From: Chaetorhynchus papuensis
Lineage: Eukaryota > Chordata > Aves > Passeriformes > Rhipiduridae
Length of the DNA stretch: 64,000 bases
NCBI GenBank assembly: GCA_013396525.1
Contig: VWYX01000361.1
Span: forward strand, 316,039-380,038
Direction of reading: 5' to 3'
Of the stretch, positions 50,771-61,914 are shown in pieces. Every line of letters starts with the position of its first letter. Position 1 is the first letter of the stretch. A model generated the notes under the pieces. The model was given only the letters and a program-made list of their open reading frames with translations. It was not told the origin of the DNA and made no database searches. The position numbers were made by a program, and so were the translations under genes.

Positions 50771-53655
50771 AAAAATGGGTTTGTTCCTCATTTCCTTGCA
50801 TTCCAAACATAATTAAAAACAACATCGTGTTCTCTTTCCTGAGCTGCAAGTACATCACCTCTGGCAAGAGTAAAGGAAAAGAGTAAGGTATTTACACTCT
50901 ACTGTTTTGAAAAGGAAATTATCTATACCCTGCTGCTCTCTACTGTACCACTCCTTAGAGAGCAGCTGATGGCAACAGCACAGGGTCACTGAGGTGCAAG
51001 TCCTCTCCTCATGCAGCAGTCCTGTGTTAAAATTAAGAGACTATTTGTACCCTGCAAGGGTATCTGGAAAGGGAAATGGGCACCCAAGAAAAAATGGAGG
51101 ATTCTCATTATGCCACTGTTATCCCATGCCAGTAGTCCCTAAATTAATTGGGTTTCTGTCTGGCAAACACAGCAGTGAGAACACAGGTGTGCTGGTGACC
51201 CTGTCATCCTGTTTCAAAGGTACTTGAGGTAGAGATTCTCTTGCATAGTATTTGGGAACCTAATGTCCAGCTTTGCTTCTGTATGTCCAACAAAAATTAA
51301 GTTTTGCTTAACTTCATTTCTTGCTTGATTGAAAAATTCCTGGTGATACTGAAAAGAAAATCCGTTCTAGTCCCACTGAAAAAATGTTGTTAATTCCTCC
51401 AGTGAAAAGACTTACTTTTAACATGGAAACCGCTCTTTTCACAGATGCTGTGTTGTACATCCCTTTTTTGGTTTTGAATTACGTGTTTCATTTGAGCAAA
51501 AGTCACCACTGGCCTTTAGCCAGACCAGCACAAAGCTGGCAGACAGGGGGGAGGGTGGTTTTCCGTGGTTGCTTTGGTCATCTGGCCAGCTAGGTTGTCT
51601 GGAGGTGAGTGCATTTCCTGCAGCTGAGAGAGGTGTGCATCATCCATGTGCAGTGCCAGAGGGTGCAGCAAGTCAGAGTTCTTCCTAACTCCTCCCCTAA
51701 GGACTGACCAGCATGGCAAGTCAGACCAGCCAGGAGTCCCAACCTCTTTCTCTGGTGCTCAGTGGCTTCAGACAAGAATATTTCACCCTGGACACTGCTG
51801 TGGAGTTGTTCAAACCCTGTTGTGTGCTGGTGGGCAGAGCCTGCCTGGCCTTGGGAAGGTCATGGCAGGGAATTCAGGCAAAGTGGTTTACACAGGTGCT
51901 TGAGTGAGACCCACAGAAGTCTGGCTGCCAATTGTGGCTCCTGCCTGTCACTTGCAGCAGCTGCAGACAGCACCAGCATTTGTGGTGGACCTGCCTCTGA
52001 TGTCCCTCTGAGTCCTGCAGGTACCCAGCCCTGCAGAGCCTTTGCTCTGGTAGATGTCTGCTGCTTGTGATTCAGGACAGTGAGTAAGAGATGGAGGAAG
52101 CATGTTGTTCAGGACCACGGGAAGGGAAAACAGTGAGGCAGCAACCCTTGGAAGCAGACAGGAGCTGGGTGAGGGAAAATCCTCCAGCTGCAGGCCAGGA
52201 CCTGGCTGGCGGGCGGCAGCATTGCCACTGTGGGAAGAGAAACAAGATCCTGCAGCAGCACATCCAACCTGGGGCATGAACCACGGCTGTGTTTGGGTCC
52301 TGGCAGGTAACAACCTCAGCTCCAGGGCTGACCAGTGTCAGGCTTTGCAGAGCTCTGCACCCACCAGCACATTGAGGGGAGTACTGGCAGGTCTGGACAA
52401 TGCCACCAGTGAGGAAGGAGGGACATGGACATGGCTGGCTTGTTGCTGGAAAGCACCTGGGCAGATCAGGTACAACAGAACCCGGTGCCTGTGGCTCTGT
52501 CTGGCACCACTTGGAACAAAGCAGGTTGTGTCTGGCACCAGCTGCCACCAGTGACCAGTGCCACCCAGCACTCCCTGTAAGGCTTCTGTCGGGCAGCTGA
52601 TGGATCTTGGAGAGTTCAGCATGAGAATAAAGCAGCAGGAGATTGTTTACGTTCGGTGAGGAGGAGAGGACAAGGAAAATGGCGACAAGGGGTGGATTTT
52701 CCATCACCATCAATATCAGCACCTCAGGTGCTGTGAAAGGGCAATGCAGTGTTAGAATCCTGCACCAGGCCTGGTGACTGGGGGACTGAGCTGCTTCCAT
52801 TGAGCTCTGCTTTATCCTATTAAACCACAATGTACTTCAGCCTGTCACTCCTCCTGCCTGCTTTCCCCCCTCCTTTAAAGAACTGTCAGTCCTTACTCCA
52901 GAGATGCCTGGGACTGAAAAACATGCTCATCCCAGGAGAGGACGGTGTCTCGAGGTCACAGTTGATGTGCACTGGTGAGGCAGCATGAGGAAACCTACAT
53001 TGCGTGAATAAATAAAGGACTGCAGCTCAGACCCAGCACTGCAGAGGAGACAAGATGGGTGGATCAGCAGGTCACAGTCTTGTTGGGTAATGGGGGCAGG
53101 TGTCCCAGGAGTGAAGAGGGGAGAAGGGAGTATTGGGTCCATCATTTGTTGCAGCCACTACACAGAGAGGTTGAGGGAGGAAGGAGTGCTGCGATTTGAG
53201 GTGTCTGTGTCCATGGCACACCTGTGGGAGGGAACTGGATGTGTCTTTGTGACAGTGCACAGGTCTGGCTCCTCCTTGAAGTGTTCCTTTCCCCTAAAGT
53301 CTGTCTCCAAACATCAGTCTCTCTGTCCATCTGTTGTACAATCTGCAGGGACCATCACTTAACTGTGTGTGTACAGGGCCACGCCGTACCCAACAGCAGC
53401 AGTCCACGGTGACCACACAGAGCCGTGTGCCTCAGGGTGGCCTCAGTCTCGCTGGCAGACCTTGTTTCACCCCACGTGTCACTGAGCAGCTACTCAAGGG
53501 CACCGAGCAAACCTGAGGCTCAGTTCACCCGAGCAGGTGGACGCTGACAAATGAGCACCCAGCAAGGATGGGCATTCCCATGGGCACCTTCTTGATAGGA
53601 CTGTGGGTGACAGTGGCAGAGCAGGGTCAGTGACAACCGACCGTGGCACCACGTG
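50771..53655. other. Intergenic, no gene seen
   Basis: Mixed-composition DNA between ZCCHC7 and the candidate elements further on. Several frames are open on both strands (for example 252 codons at 52072-52830, minus), but none shows a domain, a family signature or a splice-supported exon. Confidence 0.7.
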
Positions 53656-53659
53656 GCAC

Positions 53660-54010
53660 AGCAGCCGGTAATTGCACTTTTTTTGCATTGCAAAATGATT
53701 ATTAGCACCTCAGTTCATTATCAGAGCAAATTTAATTTTTCAATGTAGAGGAGCCAGTTGTATTTATAAAGGAAACACTGTTGATACAGCCGGAAAAAAT
53801 TAATTCATGACAAATGTAAGGAAAATTAATAGTCTTTAACCAGGGCAATATTTGACTGTGTCTAATTGTGCTTTGCGGGGTTTGAAAAGTCCTGGCAGAA
53901 ATTCTTGCAGAGGCATTTTGCACTTCTGATGAAAACTGCATTTACACATTGGGATTTTTTTTTAATTAACCTTGTGCCAGTCTGGTCAAATCATAGAAAA
54001 ACTGTTGTGG
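53660..54010. promoter_or_regulatory. AT-rich candidate regulatory island
   Basis: An abrupt AT-rich island inside GC-rich intergenic DNA. Motifs seen: GGTAATTGCAC, TTGCATTGCAAAA (C/EBP-like), TGATTATTAG, GGAAAATTAATAG and a second GCATTTTGCAC. No repeat or coding signature. The call is by composition and motif texture only. Confidence 0.3.
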
Positions 54011-54879
54011 AAACCCGGTGCTCTCTGGTGTATTTGTGCACTGGCAGGGGCATTGTGTGCATTTGGGAAGGTCTTGTCTAATCCAAATCCATTCAGGCAG
54101 AAAACAAGGAAGAGGGAGCAGAGAGAACGCCATGGGCAGAGCAGGGAGCCACCGGGCAGGAGGGGCTCGGGCTGACCACGGCCCATGGAGCCAGGCAGGG
54201 GTGGCCACACCCAGGAGAGGAAGGTTTAGCAGGCTCCAAGGGGTTTGGGATGGGGGAAATTTCACAGAGACACATGTTCTCCTTTATTGACTGGCAAGTA
54301 CACACAGTTGCAGGTGACGTTTGGAGTGATGGGCTGATTGCACGTGGCCAGAGTGGGTCCAGTGGAAGAGGAACAAGCTCAGCCGAGGCTTCTGTGCCTG
54401 GTCGGGTCAGAGCTCCAGGGGCTGCTCCTGCTGGGCTCTCCAGAGGGTTCCACATCCCATTGTGCCCCAGCCCCGTTATGTCACCAGCCGCCTCCTTTCT
54501 GCGGACAGAGTGCAGCTCTTCCAGGGGACAGCAGCAGGAGAGCTGCATGCTTCGTGTGATGAAATCCGAGGCACAGACAGTCCCAGGTGGGGCAGAGCCT
54601 TGTGAACACTGTCACGTCTGAGCAGAGGTGTCCCAAGCAGCTGGTTCCAGCACCTACGCTCCCACTGCTGTCGCGGTGGCTGCTTTGGGAAGGCAAACCC
54701 GAGGTCCCAGTTTATGAAAGCACTGGGGGCAGGACGGCTCCCGCTGTTTTCCTTGAGGGATGCAGGTGTTGCAAAGGGGACATCTGACCCTGCAGTGTCC
54801 TCCCCCTTCAGCCCTGCGGACAGTCCCAGCCTCTCACCCTCCCACCGCACCCGGCTCTCCTCAGGACAGCTTGGAAACG

Positions 54880-55030
54880 CGCCATCCCCTCAACTCAGCT
54901 GCCAACTTGAAGCCAATTTGCATTGGATAATTATTTTCAATTAAGTGATAACAATCGTGTTCTGAACAGAAATAATCTTGTCCGAAGGCCAAACAGTTTA
55001 TCCCGTCTCGGAGATGAGGCTGCCGCTTTG
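54880..55030. promoter_or_regulatory. AT-rich island with a perfect octamer
   Basis: Carries ATTTGCAT at 54916-54923, preceded by CCA, and then GGATAATTATTTTCAATTAAG, rich in homeodomain cores. It directly abuts the CpG-rich block that follows. It is an enhancer-like combination; function is inference. Confidence 0.33.
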
Positions 55031-55480
55031 TGCGCCCATCGTTATCGCCCCGCGGAGCCGCGGCCTCGGCGGGCAGCCAGGGACGGCGATGCGGCCGCTC
55101 CTGCCGGGACCCCGCGGGCTGCACCCCGGGCCCCCCGGGCTCCTGCCTCCCCGCCGGCCCACGGGTCTCCCCACACACTGCCCTGAGGAGCCAAGAGGCT
55201 TTGCCAGGCCTGTGGCGTTGTCCCGGTGTCTGGTGGAAAGCAGCCGGTTTCACACGCAGACCTCGCCCCCGCGCCTCTGTCCGGCAGTCCCGCGGGCAGC
55301 GGGCACGCACCCTGCGCAGCAAGGGGCAGCCACAGCAGCCGGGAATTGGCCCCGGCTCCTGCCAGCCACACCAAGAGGAGGCTCGAGGGGACTGCCCAGC
55401 AGGCTGACACCTCTGCTCAACATCTCCCTGGCAAGGCACCCGGCCTCGGCAGGAGCTACCCGCGGACATCCCTCGGCTCT
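55000..55480. promoter_or_regulatory. Intergenic CpG island (orphan)
   Basis: Dense CpG over about 450 bp, including GCGGCCGC near 55090 and CCCCGCGGAGCCGCGGCC near 55050. No gene start can be supported on either strand: the open frames (215 codons plus, 202 minus) have compositionally biased, domain-free products. It may be an unannotated promoter, a lncRNA start or an enhancer island. Confidence 0.4.
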
Positions 55481-56089
55481 GGCTGTCCCGTGCCAGTGTC
55501 TCAGTGCTGGCTGTGTGTGTTCCTTGCTCTTCAGAGTAGCACCAGCCCCTGAGGGTCCCTCACGTACAGCAGGGCTGAGCGCAGGCTGGTGGCAGTCCCT
55601 GCAGAGCTATGCCTGTCAGCTGTGAGTCTCTACCTCTGCTGTCCCCGGAAAGAACAAGTGGGGCTGCTGCTGCCAAAGCACAGCCAGACCCCTTCCTGCC
55701 CTCGAGGGAGGAAAGGACCACCCCAGCCAAGGCACCTGCCAATCTGACAGGAGCCACGTTAGCTTGGCACTGGAATTGGGAGGCTGTGGCCAGCACCAAC
55801 ACAAGAATGAGGAACAATGGTGGAGGCAGCTGCCATCCTTGGAGGCTGCAGCGAGATCTGTGCAGGGAGCAGAACCCAGGACTCTCACCATGGCCCATTC
55901 TGGGTGGCTGCCCCATGGCCTCGTCCCTCATCGCCCCACAGCCCCTGCAAGGCAGAGCTGGCGCTGGCGGTGCAGCTCGGAGCCTGCTGGGGCCGGCAGT
56001 GCGGGCGGCTGGACTCACACGGATCTCTGTGCTGCACTTTCCTGGAAGGAAGTTGGGGTAGGGGATTGTAGGGCGCTTTCAATCCACCA

Positions 56090-56400
56090 AAGCCCAGTCA
56101 GTTGGGAAGATTGGACTCCGGAGCTCCTGCAAGTGAAAAATAGCAAATCCAATATCTTTTTAGTGGTGTTTTTATATTCAAATTAGACATAATCTCCATG
56201 AATAAAATTACTGTTCCCAAAGGGATCATGCCCAATTTAAATGTATAAAATGTCATTAAAAGGGCGCTGGCTTGCTATTAAAATTTAACTCCAGCAAACC
56301 CCCAATGTCATTTGTATTATAGTTTTACAATTAAGCCAGAGATGTTGGAAATAATAGTTTTGATGTACAATCTGGTACCATACAGTAGGAGCGCATTGTT
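56090..56400. promoter_or_regulatory. AT-rich candidate regulatory island
   Basis: Non-repetitive AT-rich segment with TTCAAATTAGACATAATC, CCATGAATAAAATTAC and CAATTAAGCC, ending sharply at the minisatellite. Call by composition only. Confidence 0.28.
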
Positions 56401-56448
56401 CCTCAGAAGCTGCAGCCGGACCTATCGCTGGCAACACGGCCACCAGCC

Positions 56449-56669
56449 GTGGCTCCTGGGGACAGGACACAGCTGTGGCTGCTGGGGACAGGGCACAGTG
56501 GTGGCTCCTGGGGACAGGGCACAGCTGTGGCTGCTGGGGACAGGGCACAGTGGTGGCTCCTGGGGACAGGGCACAGCTGTGGCTGCTGGGGACAGGGCAT
56601 GGCCGTAGCACTCCTGGGGACAGGGCACAGTGGTGGCTCCTGGGGACAGGGCATGGCCGTAGCACTGCA
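56449..56669. repeat. 26-bp minisatellite with alternating 52-bp higher order
   Basis: Copies of TGGCTCCTGGGGACAGGGCA plus a 6-nt spacer, where GCTCCT and GCTGCT versions alternate with CAGTGG and CAGCTG spacers, giving a 52-bp dimer repeat. Two later units carry a CATGGCCGTAGCAC insert. It accounts for the overlapping repeat-like frames on both strands. Confidence 0.95.
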
Positions 56670-57729
56670 AGTGGGAACAGGTCCGTGCCCTCCCTCCCAG
56701 TCACAGAGCCACCTGAGAGAGGCGGCTGCAGGGCAGATGTGGGTCTGCTGGAAGGACCCACACACAGGGCTGGAACCTCCTCTGTTTTGGGACCCTGCCA
56801 GGCAAGGGAAGTGGATCCCTCTCCCCTTTCCCGGCTCTGCTCTGGGTTTGCCCCAGCTCTGCCACACCAGTGCGGTGTGCCATGGCCTGTTTCTGTTAGG
56901 AGCTCAGCACTGCTCTCGAGGGCATGTGATCCTCACAGGGACCATCCTGGGGGATGGTGGAGCTCCAGAAGCAGCTGGGAGCAGCAGCAGGAGGAAGGGA
57001 TGTAGCAGAAAAATGTCTGCTTGTGGCCATGGTGCCCTGTGCCCTGGTTGTTATTTCATCTTTAACCCAGCACCAGTTTAGCTGGTGAGAGCTGCTGGGT
57101 GTTCTCCACGTGGCAGGGGAGGGAGATCAGGGAAATCAGATTTGCTGAGTGTTCTGATCATAGCTTGTGAGCTTTCAGACACTCTGGATGTCCCTCGGTC
57201 ATCAAGAGACCTTTCAAAGTCTGTTCACACTCTTCCTGAGGGCTGGAGACTCTGCTGACCCCTCACTGTCATGTGCCACAGTCACAGGGCAGAACCAGGT
57301 GATCCTAGGAGGTGACAGCCACCAGGGGAATGGCCTGGCCTGTCCTGCCCCAAACCCTCATAGTTCTGCCCCAAACACTGGTGGTCCTGCTCCCCTCTGC
57401 TGGACAGGCTTCAGCTTTTACAGTTGAGACGATGCAAGCAAAGTTTCCTAAAAAGTCTGAGAACACAGAGCCCCCAGTGAAGGCTGGCAGGAGCTGGCCA
57501 TTTGGTCAGAGTCCAGAGCCTGCACTGACTATGGACAGCTGAAACTGGGCCTCTTCAGCTGGGATCTGCAGGGGAAGAAGAAATCCGAGTGACCTCCCTG
57601 GACCTTGCCCAGCTGGCACTGGCAGTCACGCCACGTGGTCCCCCCGAGAGGAGGAGCTGCTGCCTGGTCCCATGACCCCCAGAGCTGGCACCAAGCACCC
57701 CCTGGAGCCGACACAAAAACCTCCTCCCT

Positions 57730-58212
57730 GGGAAAGGGTGGCTCAGGAAGAATCTGTAATAATCTACCAAATAATTACTGTGCATTAAAGGGTATAATGC
57801 ATATTCAAACATGCATTTAACTTCCAGAGCAAGCAGGTGGGTGAATACGCATGTTATAAAATACACGTATTTAACTAATGTGCAATTAATGGGGCAAAAC
57901 AGTCAAAACTATTTATTACTTCTGGGAACAGAGCACCTTTCCAAGCATTTTAATTACTGCAGCATTATTTTGAAAACAAAGATCCCATTCAGTCTTTCGC
58001 ATCCTCTCTCTTTTTCCCTAAAGAACAGAAAAGCTGTGTTAAAACCTATCACTCCTGTGTGTAGGAGGGAAATGCTGAGCAAAAAAAGCATGCAGAACCC
58101 TGGGAAGGTTGTGATGGAACAAACTACTGCAGCAGGAGAGAAGTAAATAACCCTAAAAAATAGATCTTACATATATAATACATATTGTATTATATTATAT
58201 ATCTATTATACA
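57730..58212. promoter_or_regulatory. AT-rich candidate regulatory island
   Basis: AT-rich, mostly non-repetitive, with POU-like ATAATGCATATTCAAACATG and CATGCATTTAAC near 57800 and TGCAATTAATGGGG near 57880. It ends in a (TA)-rich simple repeat (58168-58212). Call by composition and motifs only. Confidence 0.28.
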
Positions 58213-59239
58213 GAATTTGCAAAAACCAACCCACTCTGGCAAGGTGGAGCTGCACCCTGAGGGATGTGCAGGGGTTGCAGTGGAGAGGAGAGCAGCAGCA
58301 TGGGGAGCAGTGCCCTGGGCAGCAGTGCCCCAAGGACCCTGCCCAGCACTGGCACAGGGACACGGCAGGGGTGGCACTGCCAGGCTTTGCCCTCCTGGCC
58401 GGGCTCTTGGCCACCCCCAGGCAGTAAGAGGTGCCAGGCACACACCTTTGGTGGCACCTGCGGTGGCAGCTGGCACCACAGCATCAGCCCCTGCCAGCCT
58501 CTTCTCCTGTGCCCCACGTGTCCGTGTCCAGGTCCTTCCTGGAGCTGCAGGAGCACCCCCACCAGCCTGCAGAACGGGGAGCACGCACCCGGGACGGGCA
58601 GGACAGCCACCCCACGGCTGCAGGTGGGCAGTCTTCCCATGTCCCCATGTCTCTGAGGGTGAAGGAGTCCCCCAGCACCACAGTGTTCTTCCATTACTTG
58701 TCACATGGAGAGGCTGCTGGAGGAAACAAGGGAAAAGCTTCTCCTCTGCGTGACTGAGCTGCACACGCCAACCCAAAGGGTGGGACCTGGGTAATTCTTA
58801 CCTGGATTTCCATGTTGAAGCACAATAAGCCATGTAATAAACTTCACGTTGCCACTCCTGGACCCTTTCCAGGCACAACCCCACGGCCAAGAGCACCCTG
58901 GGGACCCGCATCCCCCTGGCCACAGTGGGGAGCATCCTGCTCCGTGCTGCTCTGCCCCTCACTGCTCTGCCCTTCTGCAGAGGGACACGAGCCCGGCCGG
59001 CTCTCTGGCACCCGCAGCAGGGCCAGCAGCACCTGAAGCCCAGGCAGGGCAGCCACGGGCACAGCCTGCATCTCCCCAGGCTTCTCCTGGCGTGCAGAGC
59101 TGCTCCCAAGTGCCTCTGCCTGCACCCAGAGACCCAAACCCACCAGGGCACCCCGGAGGCCCCGCTCGCGCTGCTCCGCCCCAAGCGCCTTCTGCACATC
59201 CCACCCACGGAGAGAGCTTGGCTCCCACCAACAGGGAAC
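58213..59239. other. Intergenic GC-rich DNA, no gene seen
   Basis: GC-rich segment with many overlapping open frames on both strands (up to 193 codons). None has a recognisable domain or splice support, and frame openness follows from scarcity of A/T. Confidence 0.65.
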
Positions 59240-59550
59240 AGCAGCCACTTAATTAAATACATTTCTTTTCATTTTCAAGGAGCTTTCTAAATTTATGCTA
59301 ATAGCTGAGTGCTTCTGAGTCATAGGCTGACAACACACTGGGCCATATTTTGCATTAAAATACATGAATCCAAAATGGAAATATTGGCAGATTTGGCATC
59401 CAGCAGTCCGATGGGGAAATGCCCTACCAGGCACTTCCAACAGTATATTCCATCTACAGTAGGTCAGAGTGTGGGCCTGGCTGCTCACACAGCACATGAC
59501 CACATGGAAAAGGTCCCTTTTAATTCTTGAAAGAAAAGCAGTTTAATCAT
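59240..59550. promoter_or_regulatory. AT-rich candidate regulatory island
   Basis: Begins CTTAATTAAATACATTTC and contains TTTATGCTAATAG and CATATTTTGCATTAAAATAC, both near-octamer/POU-like. Non-repetitive, with sharp composition edges against GC-rich flanks. It looks like conserved non-coding DNA but is untested. Confidence 0.33.
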
Positions 59551-59639
59551 TGTGAGGAACTATACCTTCAGGGTATCATTTCAAAAATACAGGCAGAGAT
59601 TAGGAGGGATTTGTGAGATTGTGTTTATTCCCAATTTAA

Positions 59640-60260
59640 GTGCTTTCCATAAATTAATTATAAAAGCAAGCCCAAACCAGTCAGAAGTACATTGGGAAAT
59701 TCTCAGAGTGCTAGTCATTTTCATGCACTAATATTCATGCCATCTGCCTGCCTTTTTTCTGCATTTTGTCTAAATACTCTGTGGTTATCCTTGGCCTGCT
59801 TTCCTCTGCTGCGCCTTGTCCCTCTTCCCCTTGCCCCGCCGCAGGTACTGCCCCAAGCACACTGCTGTGCCTTCACTGAGAGCATTAAAAAGAGGAAGCT
59901 GTGTTATGGCAATTGGGTTTATTCCCACTTACAGGATTCAGCAGTTGTCCTAGACAACCTCTCATCCCACAGGCTGCGCGGGGCAATAAGGTTGATATAT
60001 GGCCACTGTGAATTCACTCCAGGCAGAGCTTTGAGCCTTCTTTTAAAGGCCTCTTTTAGGAGAGAATTAAAATATCACTCCTTAGAATAGCATCATTTCA
60101 GTTGCTCCCAGATACAAAATCCCAGCTATCCCTTAAAGGAGGATTAAAGAAACCAGTGTGGTTGAAATCCCTAATGGGAACAATATGTTTTTCCTGCCTA
60201 CAGGAAACCTCTGCAACTGCTTTAAATGTAACCTCGTGGCAGCAGTCTGAGAGCCCCAGC
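59640..60260. promoter_or_regulatory. Candidate regulatory island with X-box-like palindrome
   Basis: Non-repetitive, with GTTGTCCTAGACAAC at 59944-59958 (6-bp arms around CTA, similar to an RFX X-box; the CAGTTG at its left edge also fits MYB), AAGAGGAAGC (PU.1-like) near 59890, and AATTAATTATAAAAGC near 59655. Edges against GC-rich DNA are sharp. Motif calls are by eye. Confidence 0.35.
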
Positions 60261-60347
60261 CCACTCCTGCCCTGTAGTGAAGGTGGGATTTCACCTGGCT
60301 GGTGCAATGCTGAGCGGGGACCTTGGCACAGGGGGCCACGGGCACAC

Positions 60348-60528
60348 GGGGACACAGGGTCCAGCAAGGACATGGGAGCACAGCCAGGGGGACAGGGGAC
60401 ACAGGGATGTGCACAGTGAGGAGGACAGGGAACACGGGGGTGTGCACAGTGAAGGGGACAGGGGACGCAGGGATGTGGGAGCACAACCAGGGGGACAGGG
60501 GACACAGGGATGTGGGCACAGCGAGGCA
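60348..60528. repeat. 33-38-bp minisatellite, about 5 copies
   Basis: Units built on GACAGGGGACACAGGGATGTG followed by either GCACAGTGA or GGAGCACAACC-type ends. Purine-rich on the plus strand. Confidence 0.88.
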
Positions 60529-61517
60529 AGCAGGAGCAGCAGCAAGAAGGACGCTCCAGGGAGGATGGGGTGGGAAAAACCAGCCCTCTGTGGTTTTGGG
60601 CCCCAGCTGGGTGGGCAGCATCCCCCACGTGCTGCTCTGGTCCCTCTGCCCGAGGAACTGGTGGGGGTGGCAGGACTTCACCAGCCCTGCCAAGGCAGGC
60701 CCTGTGGCACAGCAGCGGGGCCAGCCTGGCACTGGGGGCTCTCCCAGCCCCATGGGGAAGGAAGGAAGGAAAGTCCACCAGGGAATCATCTCATGCCAGG
60801 ACAGTCGTGAGGCGATGGTGAGGCAGTGACAAGGCTGATGGGCGAGGTCCCACACTGCTGGGGATGCACTGTGGTGCTGCCAGGCTGGCTGGTTCCAGCT
60901 CAGAGTGGCCCCTTCCAGCCAAGGACTGCTGGTTTTGACAGGAATAAACCCAGGCAGGGGCCACACACCCCTGCCCAGCCAGCACTCCCGGCATGCCTCT
61001 CACAGCCCCAGGAACCCCATCTGGGAGCAGGCAGGGAGGAGGGACACAGACACCCGTGCTTGGGTGATGAAGAGGAGAAAGGGGCTGGTGCACATCCCGC
61101 CCCGGCCCCGCGGCACGAGGGGATGGCTGAAGGGCGCTGGGGGGGACACCAGCACGGACCCCTCGCTGGGGTGAGGGGCACACGGAGCCACTGGCACGGC
61201 CCTGCTGGTGCCCAGCTCCCCCTCCCCACTGCTGGCACGCGGCTCTGTCCCTGGGAACACACAGCATATTCTGGAATGGGAGTGCAGCCCTACCCCCGAG
61301 CAGATTATCGATTAACCAGGGGGATCCCAGCAAAGAGGCCCTGGGAAGGGGCGACAGACTGTGGGCATGAGTCTGGATTTGGTCCCATCTCCAGTCCTCA
61401 GGGCTTCTCCCACCCAGTCTGCACAGATCCCCAGGAAATCAACCTTGGTCACTGCACTCCTCAAAACTCCGGGTGGGTGGGACAGGGTGCAATAGTGTGG
61501 GTTAGACTGGGATGGGA
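60529..61517. other. Intergenic GC-rich DNA, no gene seen
   Basis: GC-rich, with long but featureless frames on both strands. The longest plus frame runs through the assembly gap and so is not real evidence. Confidence 0.6.
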
Positions 61518-61690
61518 NNNNNNNNNNNNNNNNNNNNNNNNNNNNNNNNNNNNNNNNNNNNNNNNNNNNNNNNNNNNNNNNNNNNNNNNNNNNNNNNNNN
61601 NNNNNNNNNNNNNNNNNNNNNNNNNNNNNNNNNNNNNNNNNNNNNNNNNNNNNNNNNNNNNNNNNNNNNNNNNNNNNNNNNNNNNNNNNN
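61518..61690. other. Assembly gap (173 N)
   Basis: A run of N. Frames drawn through it are meaningless. Confidence 0.99.
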
Positions 61691-61712
61691 CATTCTCTGG
61701 CTTTTTGCAAGG

Positions 61713-61914
61713 GGCTGCCACACCTCCACACTCCCATATCCTCTGGGGAGCTGCCGTCTCTGCCTGGTGTTTCCCTCCACGGAGGGAAAGCTGGTGGTTT
61801 TTTCTGTCCCACCCTGACATCAGTCAAACAGAGAGGGTGGCATTCCCAACTCTGCCAGTGTCCTTCCCACTTGGCAGCAAGAGGGGGATACAGGAGTGTG
61901 GAGGTGTGGCAGCC
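61713..61914. repeat. Inverted repeat, 29-bp arms, 144-bp spacer
   Basis: The left arm 61713-61741 (GGCTGCCACACCTCCACACT...) is matched by the reverse complement of 61886-61914 at 27 of 29 positions. The spacer holds a small perfect hairpin TTTCCCTC/GAGGGAAA near 61770. It lies just after the assembly gap. It may be a diverged inverted-repeat element or flank of a larger palindrome. Confidence 0.85.

Noticed and set aside
52072..52830. 252-codon minus-strand frame downstream of ZCCHC7
   Set aside because: GC-rich sequence with no recognisable family or exon structure; competing frames are open on the other strand.
56403..57081. Repeat proteins on both strands
   Set aside because: They are products of the 26/52-bp minisatellite.
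60133..60966. 277-codon minus-strand frame
   Set aside because: It crosses the 33-38-bp minisatellite, giving a Pro/His/Cys-rich low-complexity product.
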